Assembly (NCBI GenBank): GCA_021773015.1
Contig: JAJFKW010000001.1
Location: 2,339,305-2,403,304, forward strand
Source: Woeseia sp.
GTDB lineage: Bacteria > Pseudomonadota > Gammaproteobacteria > Steroidobacterales > Woeseiaceae
Direction of reading: 5' to 3'
Length of the DNA: 64,000 nt
Position 1 is the first letter of the stretch. The number at the start of each line of letters is the position of its first letter. Shown here in pieces: positions 50,801-59,606 of this stretch. A program made the position numbers and the translations under genes. The notes beneath the pieces are model-generated. The model saw only the letters and a list, made by a program, of their open reading frames with translations. It ran no database searches and was not told the DNA's origin.

Positions 50801-53461
50801 ATTGCCTGCAGTGGTCGTGCCCGCTGTCCCGCAAAGATCATCCTGACAGCTAAAGCCAATGCTCTGCTCGATACTGGTGTCGCAAGCCAGAATGGTGGGA
50901 TCGAGATTTTCCGTACACTTACCCAACCAACCGATTAACTCCGGTGCCTGTTCGATAGTGTTGCGGTCGTCGCTGAGGTGCGTTGCCTGAAACTTCCATA
51001 ATCGATCGACGACCGGATCGGAAACATAGATGTTGCCAATGGAGTCGAGCGCCAGATCGGCATAACCGCCGCCGAGGAATGACTCGTACGACGCCCAGGG
51101 TTCCTCTACGGACGTGTCGACTTCGTTACCTGGTCGATACGCGACAGAATACAAGCGTAGGAAATGGTCGTCTCTGGAATCGTTCGCCTCGAAGCGCGAC
51201 AGATCGTAGGCAAACATTTGCGATCCATCTGTCGCATACAGGATGCCGTTACGGTCCACTACCACCGACTGCACAGCCGAGCTGGCGTTGGGGAACGCGC
51301 TTACGACGCTGCCAGTGCTCGGATTTATTTGTGTAAGCTGTCTAAATTCGATGCGACCAACCTCTTGCAGGTCGGAACTCAGCGTCACAATTCTTTCGCC
51401 GCCGGGCGGTACGAACCAGAGTTGATCCAGGTGATCGATAAACAGGTGGCGCTCCCTGTCGCCGGGCTGCTGGGTGCCAACCTCATAGTGATTCGCATAG
51501 TCGAGTTCGCCGCTCTCATTTGGCGTAAAGCGTGCGATGCGAAAGTGACGAGTGATATCCGGCGTCCCTACTCTCTGACACTCAAGCGCGCTGTCCATGA
51601 CATACATTATGTCGTCGTCTGTCACGGTCACGTAGACCGGCTCCAATATCGTCGTAACGTCCGGTTCTTGACCCGGGTCAGCGCAATCTAGTCGCGCCTC
51701 ATCAAAAAACGACGTGTAAGTGCCGTCAGGATTGATCCGATGCTGCCGATGATCGTCAATGAAAAACGGGAACAGCGGTGCAACGAAGAATCCGTTGTCG
51801 GGAACATCGTCAATGCGAAACGACAGCTGATCGTGGCGGCCATCGAGAAGATCCAAGTCATCGGCATCGAGGTTAATGCGGGTTTCCTCGAACGAAATAG
51901 CGCCAAGCCCGCCTTTCGGGAAAGCGGTCGGCGGTGTGTTGTTCGGCTTTACATTTACCCACTGAGTGCCGCTTGTCGAATTACCAGAGCCATCCCGCGC
52001 GGTCCAGGTCACCGGCGTACGGCCGACTGGAAATGTCATAGGTGCATTGTTCGTTACCCGCACCTCCGGATCAGCAACGTCAAACACGCCTGCCCAACCG
52101 ATGTTCAGGCTATTCGAGGTATCGGTCGAGACGACGTTCACACTCGCGGGCGGCAGTAGCAATGGCGGGCGAGTATCGACGACCTGCACCTCGATATCCG
52201 CACAGGTTTCATTGAAGGTGCCGTTTGCATTCGGGCCCGGATCCTGACCACACCACGTCAGACTCGTCGTCGTGTTTACCGGCCAGAAGCGCGTGCCAGT
52301 CGGTTCGGAATTGAGGTGCACCGGACGATCACACTCATCGCTCACTTCCAAGAGTTCACGAAGCTCGTCGAAATGTCGTGCACCGAACTCGCCGCCAAGG
52401 GTGTTTGCCTCAAACGGCTCTGGCTGCCGGGTCATACGCACTACAGGCGGAACTTCATCGAGCACAATGAAATTCTGGGTCATGCGATTGATACTGCCGG
52501 TGGGAATATTCCCCAACGCCTGACCGCTTGCATCTGCAAGTGAGTCTGCAATCGCATCAAAGCCAAGAGACCGCATTTGCTGGATAGCCTTGTCAAAGAC
52601 TGCGTCACGCAGAGCAGGTGCGAGGCTCTGAGCAAACTCGGTCGCGGCTTCGCTCCAGACGCGCGTGAACTGAGCCTGCCTTGTCGTTTTGGCAGTCGCT
52701 TTAGCCGTGTGTTTAAGCTCGGCAAAGAAGATGATCGGGTCCAGCACGATGTCGAAGATAAAATCGAGTTTCGTTTCTGCCTCCCACATTAGAGGCGTCA
52801 CGCCGATTGGGAAGATTTCCATCGCGTCCGCAGTGAAACTGCCGTTGATGATGTCGTTGCGCTCATTTGTGTCGGTAAAGAGAATCTCCTCACCGGAGAA
52901 CACGCGACGTTGTTGCGCCGGATACCACGGATCAGGGTCATCCACGTGGTCAAATAAGGCACGCCGGATCGTCACGTATGCACCGGTGTTGTAGTGGAAA
53001 ATCTCAATCTCAGACTGAGTACTGTTGCTCAGAACTTGATCGCCATCATCGAGTCGGCCCCAATCGCTCGGCAGGCCCAGTGTGAAGCCGAAAATATCTT
53101 CGTAATCGAAAACTGGCTCCAGTGAGTGTTCGAAATCCCGGTAACGAAATTCGCACGCACCATTGTTCGGCCGAACGACCACCGCCTGTGGGGTTTTAAG
53201 CACGGGCGGCACGAATTTGAGCGTAATGTTTGTACCGTATTCGATAACCTCCGAGAGTTTGTCTGTCGGTGGCGGTGCGAGTATGCCCGTTGCTAATGCA
53301 GGAATGTGCACGCCCCTCAGCGTTTCAATCTCTTGCTGGTAACGGTCGTTGTTATCAGCAGCGACCGTCATCGGAAACGCGGCCAGCAATGTAAGGACCG
53401 CGGCCGAAAAAGCACAGGCCAGCCGAACCGTGGTGTTTGCATCGTCTCTCGTGCAGCTCAT
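47807..53461 (-). CDS. Giant exported multidomain protein with GlyGly-CTERM anchor
   Basis: A 1,884-residue secreted protein. Approximate order: signal peptide (1-34, ending MTVAAD); a region that may bind other proteins (35-425); a HYR domain (about 427-505, 'VTWTARDGSGNSTSGTQWVNV'); NHL-like propeller repeats (about 620-970, 'GIAMSPQDVVYVTDTGNNRVQRF'); tandem Ig-like domains (about 1024-1104, 'FTYTPNSNFNGLDTFTYTATD'); a PKD-like part; a DUF11-like domain (about 1240-1345); thrombospondin type 3 calcium repeats (about 1384-1500, 'DPDGDGFSNANDAFPGDS'); a further beta-rich domain. The Pro-rich stretch, then 'SSGGGGSIGYPVLLFVGLLLIHHRRRK', is a GlyGly-CTERM sorting signal, expected to be cut by rhombosortase and passed through type II secretion. 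The start is ATG 53461 behind GAGGGAGA. It is divergent from an ECF sigma gene. Confidence 0.9.
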   Translation of the reverse strand: MSCTRDDANTTVRLACAFSAAVLTLLAAFPMTVAADNNDRYQQEIETLRGVHIPALATGILAPPPTDKLSEVIEYGTNITLKFVPPVLKTPQAVVVRPNNGACEFRYRDFEHSLEPVFDYEDIFGFTLGLPSDWGRLDDGDQVLSNSTQSEIEIFHYNTGAYVTIRRALFDHVDDPDPWYPAQQRRVFSGEEILFTDTNERNDIINGSFTADAMEIFPIGVTPLMWEAETKLDFIFDIVLDPIIFFAELKHTAKATAKTTRQAQFTRVWSEAATEFAQSLAPALRDAVFDKAIQQMRSLGFDAIADSLADASGQALGNIPTGSINRMTQNFIVLDEVPPVVRMTRQPEPFEANTLGGEFGARHFDELRELLEVSDECDRPVHLNSEPTGTRFWPVNTTTSLTWCGQDPGPNANGTFNETCADIEVQVVDTRPPLLLPPASVNVVSTDTSNSLNIGWAGVFDVADPEVRVTNNAPMTFPVGRTPVTWTARDGSGNSTSGTQWVNVKPNNTPPTAFPKGGLGAISFEETRINLDADDLDLLDGRHDQLSFRIDDVPDNGFFVAPLFPFFIDDHRQHRINPDGTYTSFFDEARLDCADPGQEPDVTTILEPVYVTVTDDDIMYVMDSALECQRVGTPDITRHFRIARFTPNESGELDYANHYEVGTQQPGDRERHLFIDHLDQLWFVPPGGERIVTLSSDLQEVGRIEFRQLTQINPSTGSVVSAFPNASSAVQSVVVDRNGILYATDGSQMFAYDLSRFEANDSRDDHFLRLYSVAYRPGNEVDTSVEEPWASYESFLGGGYADLALDSIGNIYVSDPVVDRLWKFQATHLSDDRNTIEQAPELIGWLGKCTENLDPTILACDTSIEQSIGFSCQDDLCGTAGTTTAGNLRGQFNEMSGIAMSPQDVVYVTDTGNNRVQRFTTDGFFAGEAVSTCGGSCFVLGDFGFVTNVAVNSNFFYLLDTDEDLTHIFETTPITDIDDQTMSQTQTAFVKYKSEDNYRGPDSFTFTAFDGLEFSNEARVDIVVSRNFRAPFATPGLMFDGIEDQDTPLVFSGLDRDGDQLDFEIGTPPQNGTILRSGDQFTYTPNSNFNGLDTFTYTATDALTSVPAQRSEPELVTVNVAAVNDPPTFSAEPLDEAGVGFEVRIEALLEDLDPNDNHRVAIDWGNGIIFNSDSNQLTTGSSPGKVRVVASSRYFETGNYVITLCASDTPAASALTCLSPDVNAVMQLPITVAEQVDLRIEIADSLPKTSDPDVPAIEISGPLLDGGDVITYMLRVINRSTNTDFVHPIATNAELVITVPDEMDLLTAGTDTGTCSFADHVATCLLGDMVEAAEALVTVEAVGRGLLTADEIVTLQAEARSDQRSTSAVNAGSLQTTLLLNGTLDPDGDGFSNANDAFPGDSTEWLDTDTDGIGNNADIDDDNDSLPDRWEGRYGFDPLDPSDAGLDNDLDMLSNADEFSLGTRPDTDDSDLDQTGDENDNCPVNANRNQFDFDLDGVGDACDPDTFAAAVQLGNIDSGGGPDYALLRTDGGRYTAFIKDSSNNLSVGADRIDLGAVVDHSIISAINSQGDLAVLLQTASQTLLRVFDTISGDMVIEASVISADSRPLAILAAGDEIWAVAEDSTEVRRILAGDGSILQGVVFDDTLTPVGLARPDSTSVLLLGIDGATGDVIVEIRALADGTLIESTAIGGPDVLKAIVSSTENGFAVMTQSANGTSNVSTMTSDATAVSMFEVFETGWTVLEFETLPAWSGSGDALTVTAVSLAGDIQTRVIDAANGSELTVRDFAAQADALRGATVAASGTTSDVGVLIADINNAISLEIQSAEGANANSIVLTAESIAPPPPPPPVPPPSSGGGGSIGYPVLLFVGLLLIHHRRRKTEER

Positions 53462-53613
53462 CTTGTTCTCCCTCGGACTCAGCCGTCGAAGCGTTGCGGC
53501 GCAGTGCCGCTTACCTTTCAATGCGACATATCTGGAGAAGCTGTAAACCGAGCGCTATGATCGATGCCAAGTGATTGATTGGCAAAGGGCTGTTTCGCTA
53601 CCGGATTTACGTT

Positions 53614-54165
53614 ATGTCAAAAACACGGATTACCCAGCTGCTCATCCGATGGCAGAACGGCGACCCTGACGCACTCGAGGAAGCCGTCCCCTATCTGCAC
53701 GAAGAGCTGCAACGTCTGGCTGGCTATTTCATGAACAGGGAACGCGCCGGCCACACGTTACAATCGACGGCGCTAGTCAATGAGGCGTACATGCGTCTCG
53801 TCGATATTGATTTGAAGATAGAAAACCGTGCGCATTTTCTTGCGCTGGCCGCAAAGATCATGCGACGGATTCTCGTCGATCACGCCCGCGGCAGGCAGCG
53901 GCAAAAGCGCGGCGACGGCGTAAAGCCTATGTCGCTCGACGAGTCGGCGGTTCTCAGCGAATCAGGCGACCCGCGGCTGGTTGATCTCGATGAGGCGCTT
54001 AACAAACTGGAGCGTTTTGACGCAAGACTGGCAAAGACCGTTGAACTCGTCTATTTCGGCGGCCTGACGACACAGCAGACTGCCGATGCGTTGGGCGTGT
54101 CGCGCGTAACGCTGAACAAAGACATGAACCTGGCCAAAGCGTGGCTCTACAACGAAATAGGCTAA
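53614..54165 (+). CDS. ECF-type RNA polymerase sigma factor
   Basis: A 183-residue sigma-70 family factor. Region 2 is 'LIRWQNGDPDALEEAVPYLHEELQRLAGYFMNRERAGHTLQSTALVNEAYMRLVD' and 'AHFLALAAKIMRRILVDHARGRQRQKRGDG'. Region 4 is 'LAKTVELVYFGGLTTQQTADALGVSRVTLNKDMNLAKAWL'. It belongs to the same broad group as the sigma factor at 33.6 kb (L-x-L-E-T/STALVNEA-Y-x-R-L and DHAR motifs) but is the more typical member. The ATG at 53614 (MSKTRIT) was preferred; a frame from 53575 adds a stretch with no family match. The kinase gene follows after 15 bases, so the pair is one transcript. Confidence 0.93.
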   Translation: MSKTRITQLLIRWQNGDPDALEEAVPYLHEELQRLAGYFMNRERAGHTLQSTALVNEAYMRLVDIDLKIENRAHFLALAAKIMRRILVDHARGRQRQKRGDGVKPMSLDESAVLSESGDPRLVDLDEALNKLERFDARLAKTVELVYFGGLTTQQTADALGVSRVTLNKDMNLAKAWLYNEIG

Positions 54166-54180
54166 CGAAGGTGGTAAGGC

Positions 54181-57036
54181 ATGGACTCGGACCGTTGGCA
54201 GCAAATAAAACGCATTTACCGACAGGCGCTGGAGCTGGACAAGGGCGAACGCCGAAGTTTTGTCGATTCGACTTGCGGTGGCGACGCAGAGCTTGCGGCA
54301 GAGATCATGCAATTGTTGGAGGTGCCAACACAGGGCTCGTCTGACATCGACGATATAGTGGATGCGGCGGCAGCATCATTCAGCACCACACTGCCCGATG
54401 GCGAACGCCTCGGTCCTTACCGCATTCTCGAAGTCATTGGTACCGGCGGAATGGGACATGTCTATCTCGCAGAACGTGCCGATAAAGAATTCGAGCAACG
54501 TGTCGCGATCAAGACGGTCAGCTGGGGATCTGTGTCAGCGTCATCAATCGAACGGTTCCGGCTTGAACGTCAGATCCTCGCTAACCTGGAGCACCCCAAC
54601 ATCGCCCGGCTACTTGACGGCGGGGTTACGGAGGGAGGACTGCAGTACCTGGTCATGGAGTATGTTGATGGCGAACCGATCGACAGCTACTGCGACACAC
54701 GTCGTCTCAACATTCAGCAACGTATACGGCTGTTCCAGAAAATTTGCCACGCTGTAGATTATGCGCACCGCAATCTTGTCGTTCACCGCGACGTAAAACC
54801 GTCCAACATTCTTGTAACCGATAGCGGCGTACCGAAGCTACTGGACTTCGGCATTGCAAAGATCGTAAACGCTTCGGAAACGCGTAGACCGCTGACACTC
54901 GACAGTCAACGCATGCTGACACCTGAGTACGCAAGCCCAGAGCAGGTACGTGGAGAGCCGGTATCCACGGCCACTGACGTGTACTCACTAGGTGTGTTGC
55001 TTTACCGCTTGTTGTGCGGTCGCGGACCCTATCGCGTACTGAATGAACTGCCGTCGGGACTGACACAAGCCATTCTCCAGGACATGCCAAGCAGACCCAG
55101 CGCTGCGCTAATAACGCAGGAAAATGACGACAGCCTTGAACGAACGGGAGACGAGATCAGCATGCAACGCCAAAGCACCGTCACGCGCCTTCGCAGACGG
55201 TTGCAGGGCGATCTAGATAATATTGCTTTGAAGGCTTTGCGCAAAGAACCGGAGCGCCGCTACGCGGCAGCGCGGGATGTGGCAGATGATATTGAACGCT
55301 ATCTGAATCAACGGCCCGTGCTCGCTCGCGGCGAACATTGGACCTATACGACCCGCAAGTTTGCCCTGCGTAATGCTCAGTCACTCGCTGCGGCAGCCAT
55401 CGTACTTGCGACTGTTATTACGGTTCCGACCTACTATGCGATTCGCCTCGCGGTCGAACGTGACCGTGCAATGGTAGCCGCTCAAGAGGCGCAAGAGGTA
55501 TCGGGATTTCTTTCCGGGCTCTTTCAAAGCGCGTCACCCTTTGTGACACAGGGGCGGGATATGACCGCGCATGACTTGCTTGAAGCGGGCGAACAAAGAA
55601 TTACGCAACTTTCGGATCAGCCCATTGTACAAGCAAATTTATACCGCGTGATGGGAACCAGTTTTACAACGCTTGGTGATTATGAACGCGGCTTGGCGCT
55701 GTTGGAGAGATCCGTCGCCATTTTGGAAAATGTTGACAACGTCGATCCGCTGTTGCTTGCCGACGGTCTATTCGAACTGGCGGAAACGCAACGCGAACTC
55801 CAGCGCTTCGACGAGTCAATCGCCAACCGGCGGCGGGTGCTCGAATTGCGCGAAGCGGCGCTTGGCGCCGAACACACAGATGTCGCCTACGCCATGGCGC
55901 GCCTTGGATCATCGCTCGGAAACAACGGACAACAGGTGGAAGCCATAGTCTACCTGGAACGTGCGCTCGATATCCGAAAGCAACAGCAACACACGGTAGA
56001 CGAAGAGACTCTCGACATCATGGGTGTGACGGCCGTCATTCTGGCCAATCTGGGGCGATATGAAGAAGCACTATCGACTAATGCGAATGCTATTGCGCTG
56101 TCGGAACAGCTAATTGGCGAAAATCACCCGAACACAATAATCCGCATTGGAAACGCCGGCATATTCTTGCACCGACTTTACCGATCCGATGAAGGACTGA
56201 AGTTCCTGGAAAGGGCGGTGACACGCGGTGAGAAAATATGGCCCGCCGATCACCCGCAACTGGCGTTTTATTGCCGATGGAATGCGCGCCTTCTCCAACG
56301 GCTCGGTAGATTTGACGAGGCCGAGACACAATTGGAGAGCGCAATCAAAATCACTACGGCGGGCGGCCATAAGCGTTCGTTCGGTTTCACCTACTATAAG
56401 GCTGGCGTCGCTCTTTGGCTTTTGCAGCAAGGCGATTACGAATCGGCGAGCGACGCTTATCAAGAAAGCGTAACGCTTGCATCAGAGCTCGGCGGTGCCG
56501 ATAGCCCAGCGGCGCTGTTTAGTTTCATTGGACTTGGCGCGGCGAAAGCACGGGCGAAAAAACCCGTGGACGCCGAACGCGTGCTTAGACACGCGCTCGA
56601 ACATCGCGACCGTCTTCACAAGAGCGAACAATGGCCAGCGATGCGAGAGCTTGCGACGACCCTGAGCGCGCAGAGTCAGATTGAGGAGGCTACACAGATA
56701 TTCGAAAATCTGCTCGCTGAACAAGAGTCCATTGCAGGCACGGATAGCCCGGTTGTGCTTGAAGCCCTGATTTCCGCAGCCGCGCACTATCGCAGCGTCG
56801 GCGATCTGCGGACAGCAGAAGGACTGGCGGAACGCGCGCACTCAATTGCTGAAAAGGCGTTGCCCGAGGGTGCGTGGATTGGCGCGCTGGCGACAGCCGA
56901 ATATGGACGCACGTTGCTTGCGCAAGGAGAACGCCAATCCGCACTGCGACATTTTCGTAATGCGCGCACGTCATTGCGTGACACATTCGGTCCGAAGCAC
57001 GGTGCAGTCGTAGCGCTAGACGCATTCCTCCAATAG
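54181..57036 (+). CDS. Serine/threonine protein kinase with TPR tail
   Basis: A 951-residue membrane kinase. Residues 1-60 are a helical cap common in this group ('DSDRWQQIKRIYRQALEL'). The kinase domain spans about 80-375, with 'IGTGGMGHVYLAERADKEFEQRVAIK' (Lys111), the catalytic loop 'VHRDVKPSNILV' (Asp204) and DFG (Asp222), all intact. A transmembrane segment lies at about 400-422 ('SLAAAAIVLATVITVPTYYAI'). The C-terminal 500 residues are tetratricopeptide repeats ('FDESIANRRRVLELREAALGAEHTDVAYAMARLGSSLG'), likely periplasmic sensors. A good AAGG site precedes the ATG. It pairs with the sigma factor 15 bases upstream; phosphorylation of that factor is the likely link. Confidence 0.94.
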   Translation: MDSDRWQQIKRIYRQALELDKGERRSFVDSTCGGDAELAAEIMQLLEVPTQGSSDIDDIVDAAAASFSTTLPDGERLGPYRILEVIGTGGMGHVYLAERADKEFEQRVAIKTVSWGSVSASSIERFRLERQILANLEHPNIARLLDGGVTEGGLQYLVMEYVDGEPIDSYCDTRRLNIQQRIRLFQKICHAVDYAHRNLVVHRDVKPSNILVTDSGVPKLLDFGIAKIVNASETRRPLTLDSQRMLTPEYASPEQVRGEPVSTATDVYSLGVLLYRLLCGRGPYRVLNELPSGLTQAILQDMPSRPSAALITQENDDSLERTGDEISMQRQSTVTRLRRRLQGDLDNIALKALRKEPERRYAAARDVADDIERYLNQRPVLARGEHWTYTTRKFALRNAQSLAAAAIVLATVITVPTYYAIRLAVERDRAMVAAQEAQEVSGFLSGLFQSASPFVTQGRDMTAHDLLEAGEQRITQLSDQPIVQANLYRVMGTSFTTLGDYERGLALLERSVAILENVDNVDPLLLADGLFELAETQRELQRFDESIANRRRVLELREAALGAEHTDVAYAMARLGSSLGNNGQQVEAIVYLERALDIRKQQQHTVDEETLDIMGVTAVILANLGRYEEALSTNANAIALSEQLIGENHPNTIIRIGNAGIFLHRLYRSDEGLKFLERAVTRGEKIWPADHPQLAFYCRWNARLLQRLGRFDEAETQLESAIKITTAGGHKRSFGFTYYKAGVALWLLQQGDYESASDAYQESVTLASELGGADSPAALFSFIGLGAAKARAKKPVDAERVLRHALEHRDRLHKSEQWPAMRELATTLSAQSQIEEATQIFENLLAEQESIAGTDSPVVLEALISAAAHYRSVGDLRTAEGLAERAHSIAEKALPEGAWIGALATAEYGRTLLAQGERQSALRHFRNARTSLRDTFGPKHGAVVALDAFLQ

Positions 57037-57056
57037 CGGTTAACTTGCCATCTGCG

Positions 57057-59528
57057 TCACAGCTCGATCAAATGCAACAGCACCTCTCGTACCTGTGCTT
57101 CGCTCAACCACTCGACCTGACCTTTTGGCGGCATGCCGCGATAGCCATTTACAGCGTTCTGAACTAAGACATCAATTCCGACTTCAGACTCACGTTCGGC
57201 AAGTTCGTCTGGAGGTGGACCGAATCCGCGACCGCCTGGCTCATGACAACCGAGACAATGTTCGGCGATCGTATCGGTGGAATGATTCCAGGTCATCGTC
57301 GACGTAGCGACGTTATTGTTTGGAGATTCTGCTACAGCATTGTTGCCGTTAACGCGTGCTTCAAAATTGAACGTCCCAGTCGGCCACAATATGTCGCGCG
57401 GCCATGCATCGATCATATGCAAATATGACGCGCCGGGTTCCAGAGGTGGCACGACAGCGCCGGCGGCAAGCTCTGCGGCAAAGCTGGCAGACGGGCATGC
57501 TTCGCCGCGTGTACTTGAACAACTAATTTGCAAGGTCGCCGATGCATCCGTCGCGGTACGTCCCGTGTTTCTGATCGTAATTGCCGGCGACATCGGCGTA
57601 TCTATTTCAATCACCAGGTTTGCTTGCGAAAGCACGCCGCGCTGTGTGTTCTCATCGGGTATGAGGCCAGCCGGCGTGGTCGGCAGATCTGCCGCGCTGC
57701 CAGCCGCCCTTGACCCCTGCACTACCGAGCTTGCCGCTATGGATGTTGGTGCACATGCAAGATCCACATCAGGATGAGGCTGTACGCTAAAGCGCGCAGT
57801 AGTAATATTGTTGGTCTCATCACGCTCCTGAATACTATCGAACTCATCGACGATCATTGTGAACGTGTGTTCGCCAAATCCGACTTCGACCGGCACTCTG
57901 ACGTAGCCAAACCCGTGCGGCTCCGCAATTTGTCGTAGCCTACGAGTGGGTGTCGTTCTGCGACCGCCGTGAAAGTAAGGAATTTCATTGATGGAGGCCA
58001 CGATGGTTCCACCCTGACGCATCGATCCGGAAATAGGATAGTCGGCCATTCGGTCCTCCGTCGTGTCGGGACCAAGATGCAACGTATAACCAACATTCAA
58101 CTCCAGCGCCCAAGAACATTCTCGAATCAAGAATACACGGCCGTTCTCAAGGTACTGGCCGCTGGTCGTCGTCGGATATCCGTCCGCCGTCCATCGTATT
58201 GGGTAGATCTCGACATCGGGCACGACAATACCTACAGCATCAGCGGGCTGCCGGTCTTCCCCACCGGCAGTCGCGGTACGTGCGGGTGATTGTGGTAGAC
58301 GCGGTGAGGAAACGGGCACCGTTTGTGATGCGGGGCTTGCGCTGCCGCCAGCGATATCGGGAGCGCTTTGCGAAACGGGTCTCGGTGCGGCTTCATCGCT
58401 TGAAAGACTCGGGGAGGCTGAACCTGCCCGCCCTGGCGAACTTTGCGGCAAATTTTGATTTCCCTCGACCTGAGATCCTTGACCGCGAATGAGCGCTCCA
58501 GCAGCGCCGTCCGGTATATTGGCTGGCGCCTGTGGCAATGGCGGTGGGGTTACGGGCACCGTTCTTGGAATGGCGCTTGAAGTGCTGACGGCCGACTCGG
58601 GAAGGTGCTGCGAAATGGGTCTTGGTGCACTTGCAGCTGGAGCGGCATCACTGCTCGAAAGACTCGAACTATTTAAGCCTGCTCGCCCTTCCGAATTTGT
58701 TGGCGCGTTTTGATTGCTTTCAGCTTGGGCACCCGCGCCGGGGTTGTATGCGCCAGCACCTGCGCTCGGCGGCAAACGTTCCGGCGGTTTCTCAGACGCA
58801 CCGGGTATTTTATTCCCAGAACGCTGACCTGCCCCAGTCGGCGTGTCACCGACGTAAAAGCCACTGCCCGCGTCGGCAGGTTGATCTTCCGAGTCTGCGG
58901 TAGCGTTCTCTTGGGCTGCTCTAGATTCGGTTGGCGAGTTGCCAGCAGCATTGGGGTCACCTTGATCAGAACCCGATGCGTCAGCGGCCGACCCGGAGGA
59001 ACCTCCGCTCGCGCTTGAAGTTGTTCCTTTGCCGCCCGAAGCGGAAGAGCCGCCAGTCGAACCGGAGTTATCGCTGCTGGATCCTGCAGCGCCACTGCTA
59101 GCCCCCGAGGCCCCACTGCCAGACGAGCCAGATTCATCGGCACCGGAACTATCGCCAGAACTATCTGAAATTGGCTCGTCATCGCCGCCAGTTTCCGACT
59201 CCGATTCCTCGTCCTCTGCTTCGTCTTCCTCTACAGCCCTTCTTTCCTCATCTCTTCGGCGACGCGCATCTGCTGCGGCTTGCTTTTCTGCTTCGCGTGC
59301 TTGCCGCGCTTCTTCCATGCGTTTCTCTAGTCGCTTTCGGTTTTCTTCCTTCTCTGCGGCGCGTTGTTTCTTTCCGTCCTCTATATTTTTCTCTAGCGTT
59401 TTTCTTTTTTCCTTCAAATACGCATCGTCGTCTGGATCGCCTAAGGCAAGGCCGCTATGTCCAATGCATAGCAACACGATACACATACTGGAATAGGTAG
59501 AGAGCTTCGACCAAATACTAGATGGCAT
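57057..59528 (-). CDS. Modular exported protein: coiled coil, Ser/Gly linker, CARDB and cytochrome c
   Basis: An 823-residue protein with a signal peptide (1-30). Residues 31-110 are a highly charged Lys/Glu/Arg coiled coil. Residues 112-255 are a Ser/Gly/Asp-rich low-complexity linker. Residues 264-416 hold two copies of a roughly 70-residue Pro/Ser-rich unit. Residues about 440-590 contain a CARDB-like domain ('HTFTMIVDEFDSIQERDETNNITTARF'), and a second beta domain spans about 650-745. The C-terminus is a single-haem cytochrome c: CLGCH at 758-762 and a likely axial Met799 in 'YRGMPPKG'. This suggests a surface electron-transfer or redox-sensing protein. The charged N-terminus is unusual in a mature exported protein. 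It is convergent with the kinase gene. Confidence 0.87.
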   Translation of the reverse strand: MPSSIWSKLSTYSSMCIVLLCIGHSGLALGDPDDDAYLKEKRKTLEKNIEDGKKQRAAEKEENRKRLEKRMEEARQAREAEKQAAADARRRRDEERRAVEEDEAEDEESESETGGDDEPISDSSGDSSGADESGSSGSGASGASSGAAGSSSDNSGSTGGSSASGGKGTTSSASGGSSGSAADASGSDQGDPNAAGNSPTESRAAQENATADSEDQPADAGSGFYVGDTPTGAGQRSGNKIPGASEKPPERLPPSAGAGAYNPGAGAQAESNQNAPTNSEGRAGLNSSSLSSSDAAPAASAPRPISQHLPESAVSTSSAIPRTVPVTPPPLPQAPANIPDGAAGALIRGQGSQVEGNQNLPQSSPGRAGSASPSLSSDEAAPRPVSQSAPDIAGGSASPASQTVPVSSPRLPQSPARTATAGGEDRQPADAVGIVVPDVEIYPIRWTADGYPTTTSGQYLENGRVFLIRECSWALELNVGYTLHLGPDTTEDRMADYPISGSMRQGGTIVASINEIPYFHGGRRTTPTRRLRQIAEPHGFGYVRVPVEVGFGEHTFTMIVDEFDSIQERDETNNITTARFSVQPHPDVDLACAPTSIAASSVVQGSRAAGSAADLPTTPAGLIPDENTQRGVLSQANLVIEIDTPMSPAITIRNTGRTATDASATLQISCSSTRGEACPSASFAAELAAGAVVPPLEPGASYLHMIDAWPRDILWPTGTFNFEARVNGNNAVAESPNNNVATSTMTWNHSTDTIAEHCLGCHEPGGRGFGPPPDELAERESEVGIDVLVQNAVNGYRGMPPKGQVEWLSEAQVREVLLHLIEL
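58281..58739 (-). repeat. Internal tandem duplication in the modular cytochrome protein
   Basis: Two protein-level copies lie at residues 264-336 (58521-58739) and 349-416 (58281-58484), with an 85-residue period. Shared elements in order are G-x-G-x-Q-x-E-x-N-Q-N, a GRAG block, SLSS-D-x-A-A, PRP-(I/V)-SQ, TVPV-x-x-P, and LPQ-x-PA. The match is partial, so the duplication is old or under weak constraint. Confidence 0.8.
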
Positions 59529-59606
59529 TCCTGATCTCCCGGAGGATCGAATGTTCTACCTTCTAGTACGCTATCAGGGCCGAAAAGCGGCACAACAGCG
59601 TAACTT

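Noticed and set aside
53462-53521. A 20-codon extension before the signal peptide of the giant surface protein
   Set aside because: ATG 53461 has a good ribosome binding site and gives a normal signal peptide.
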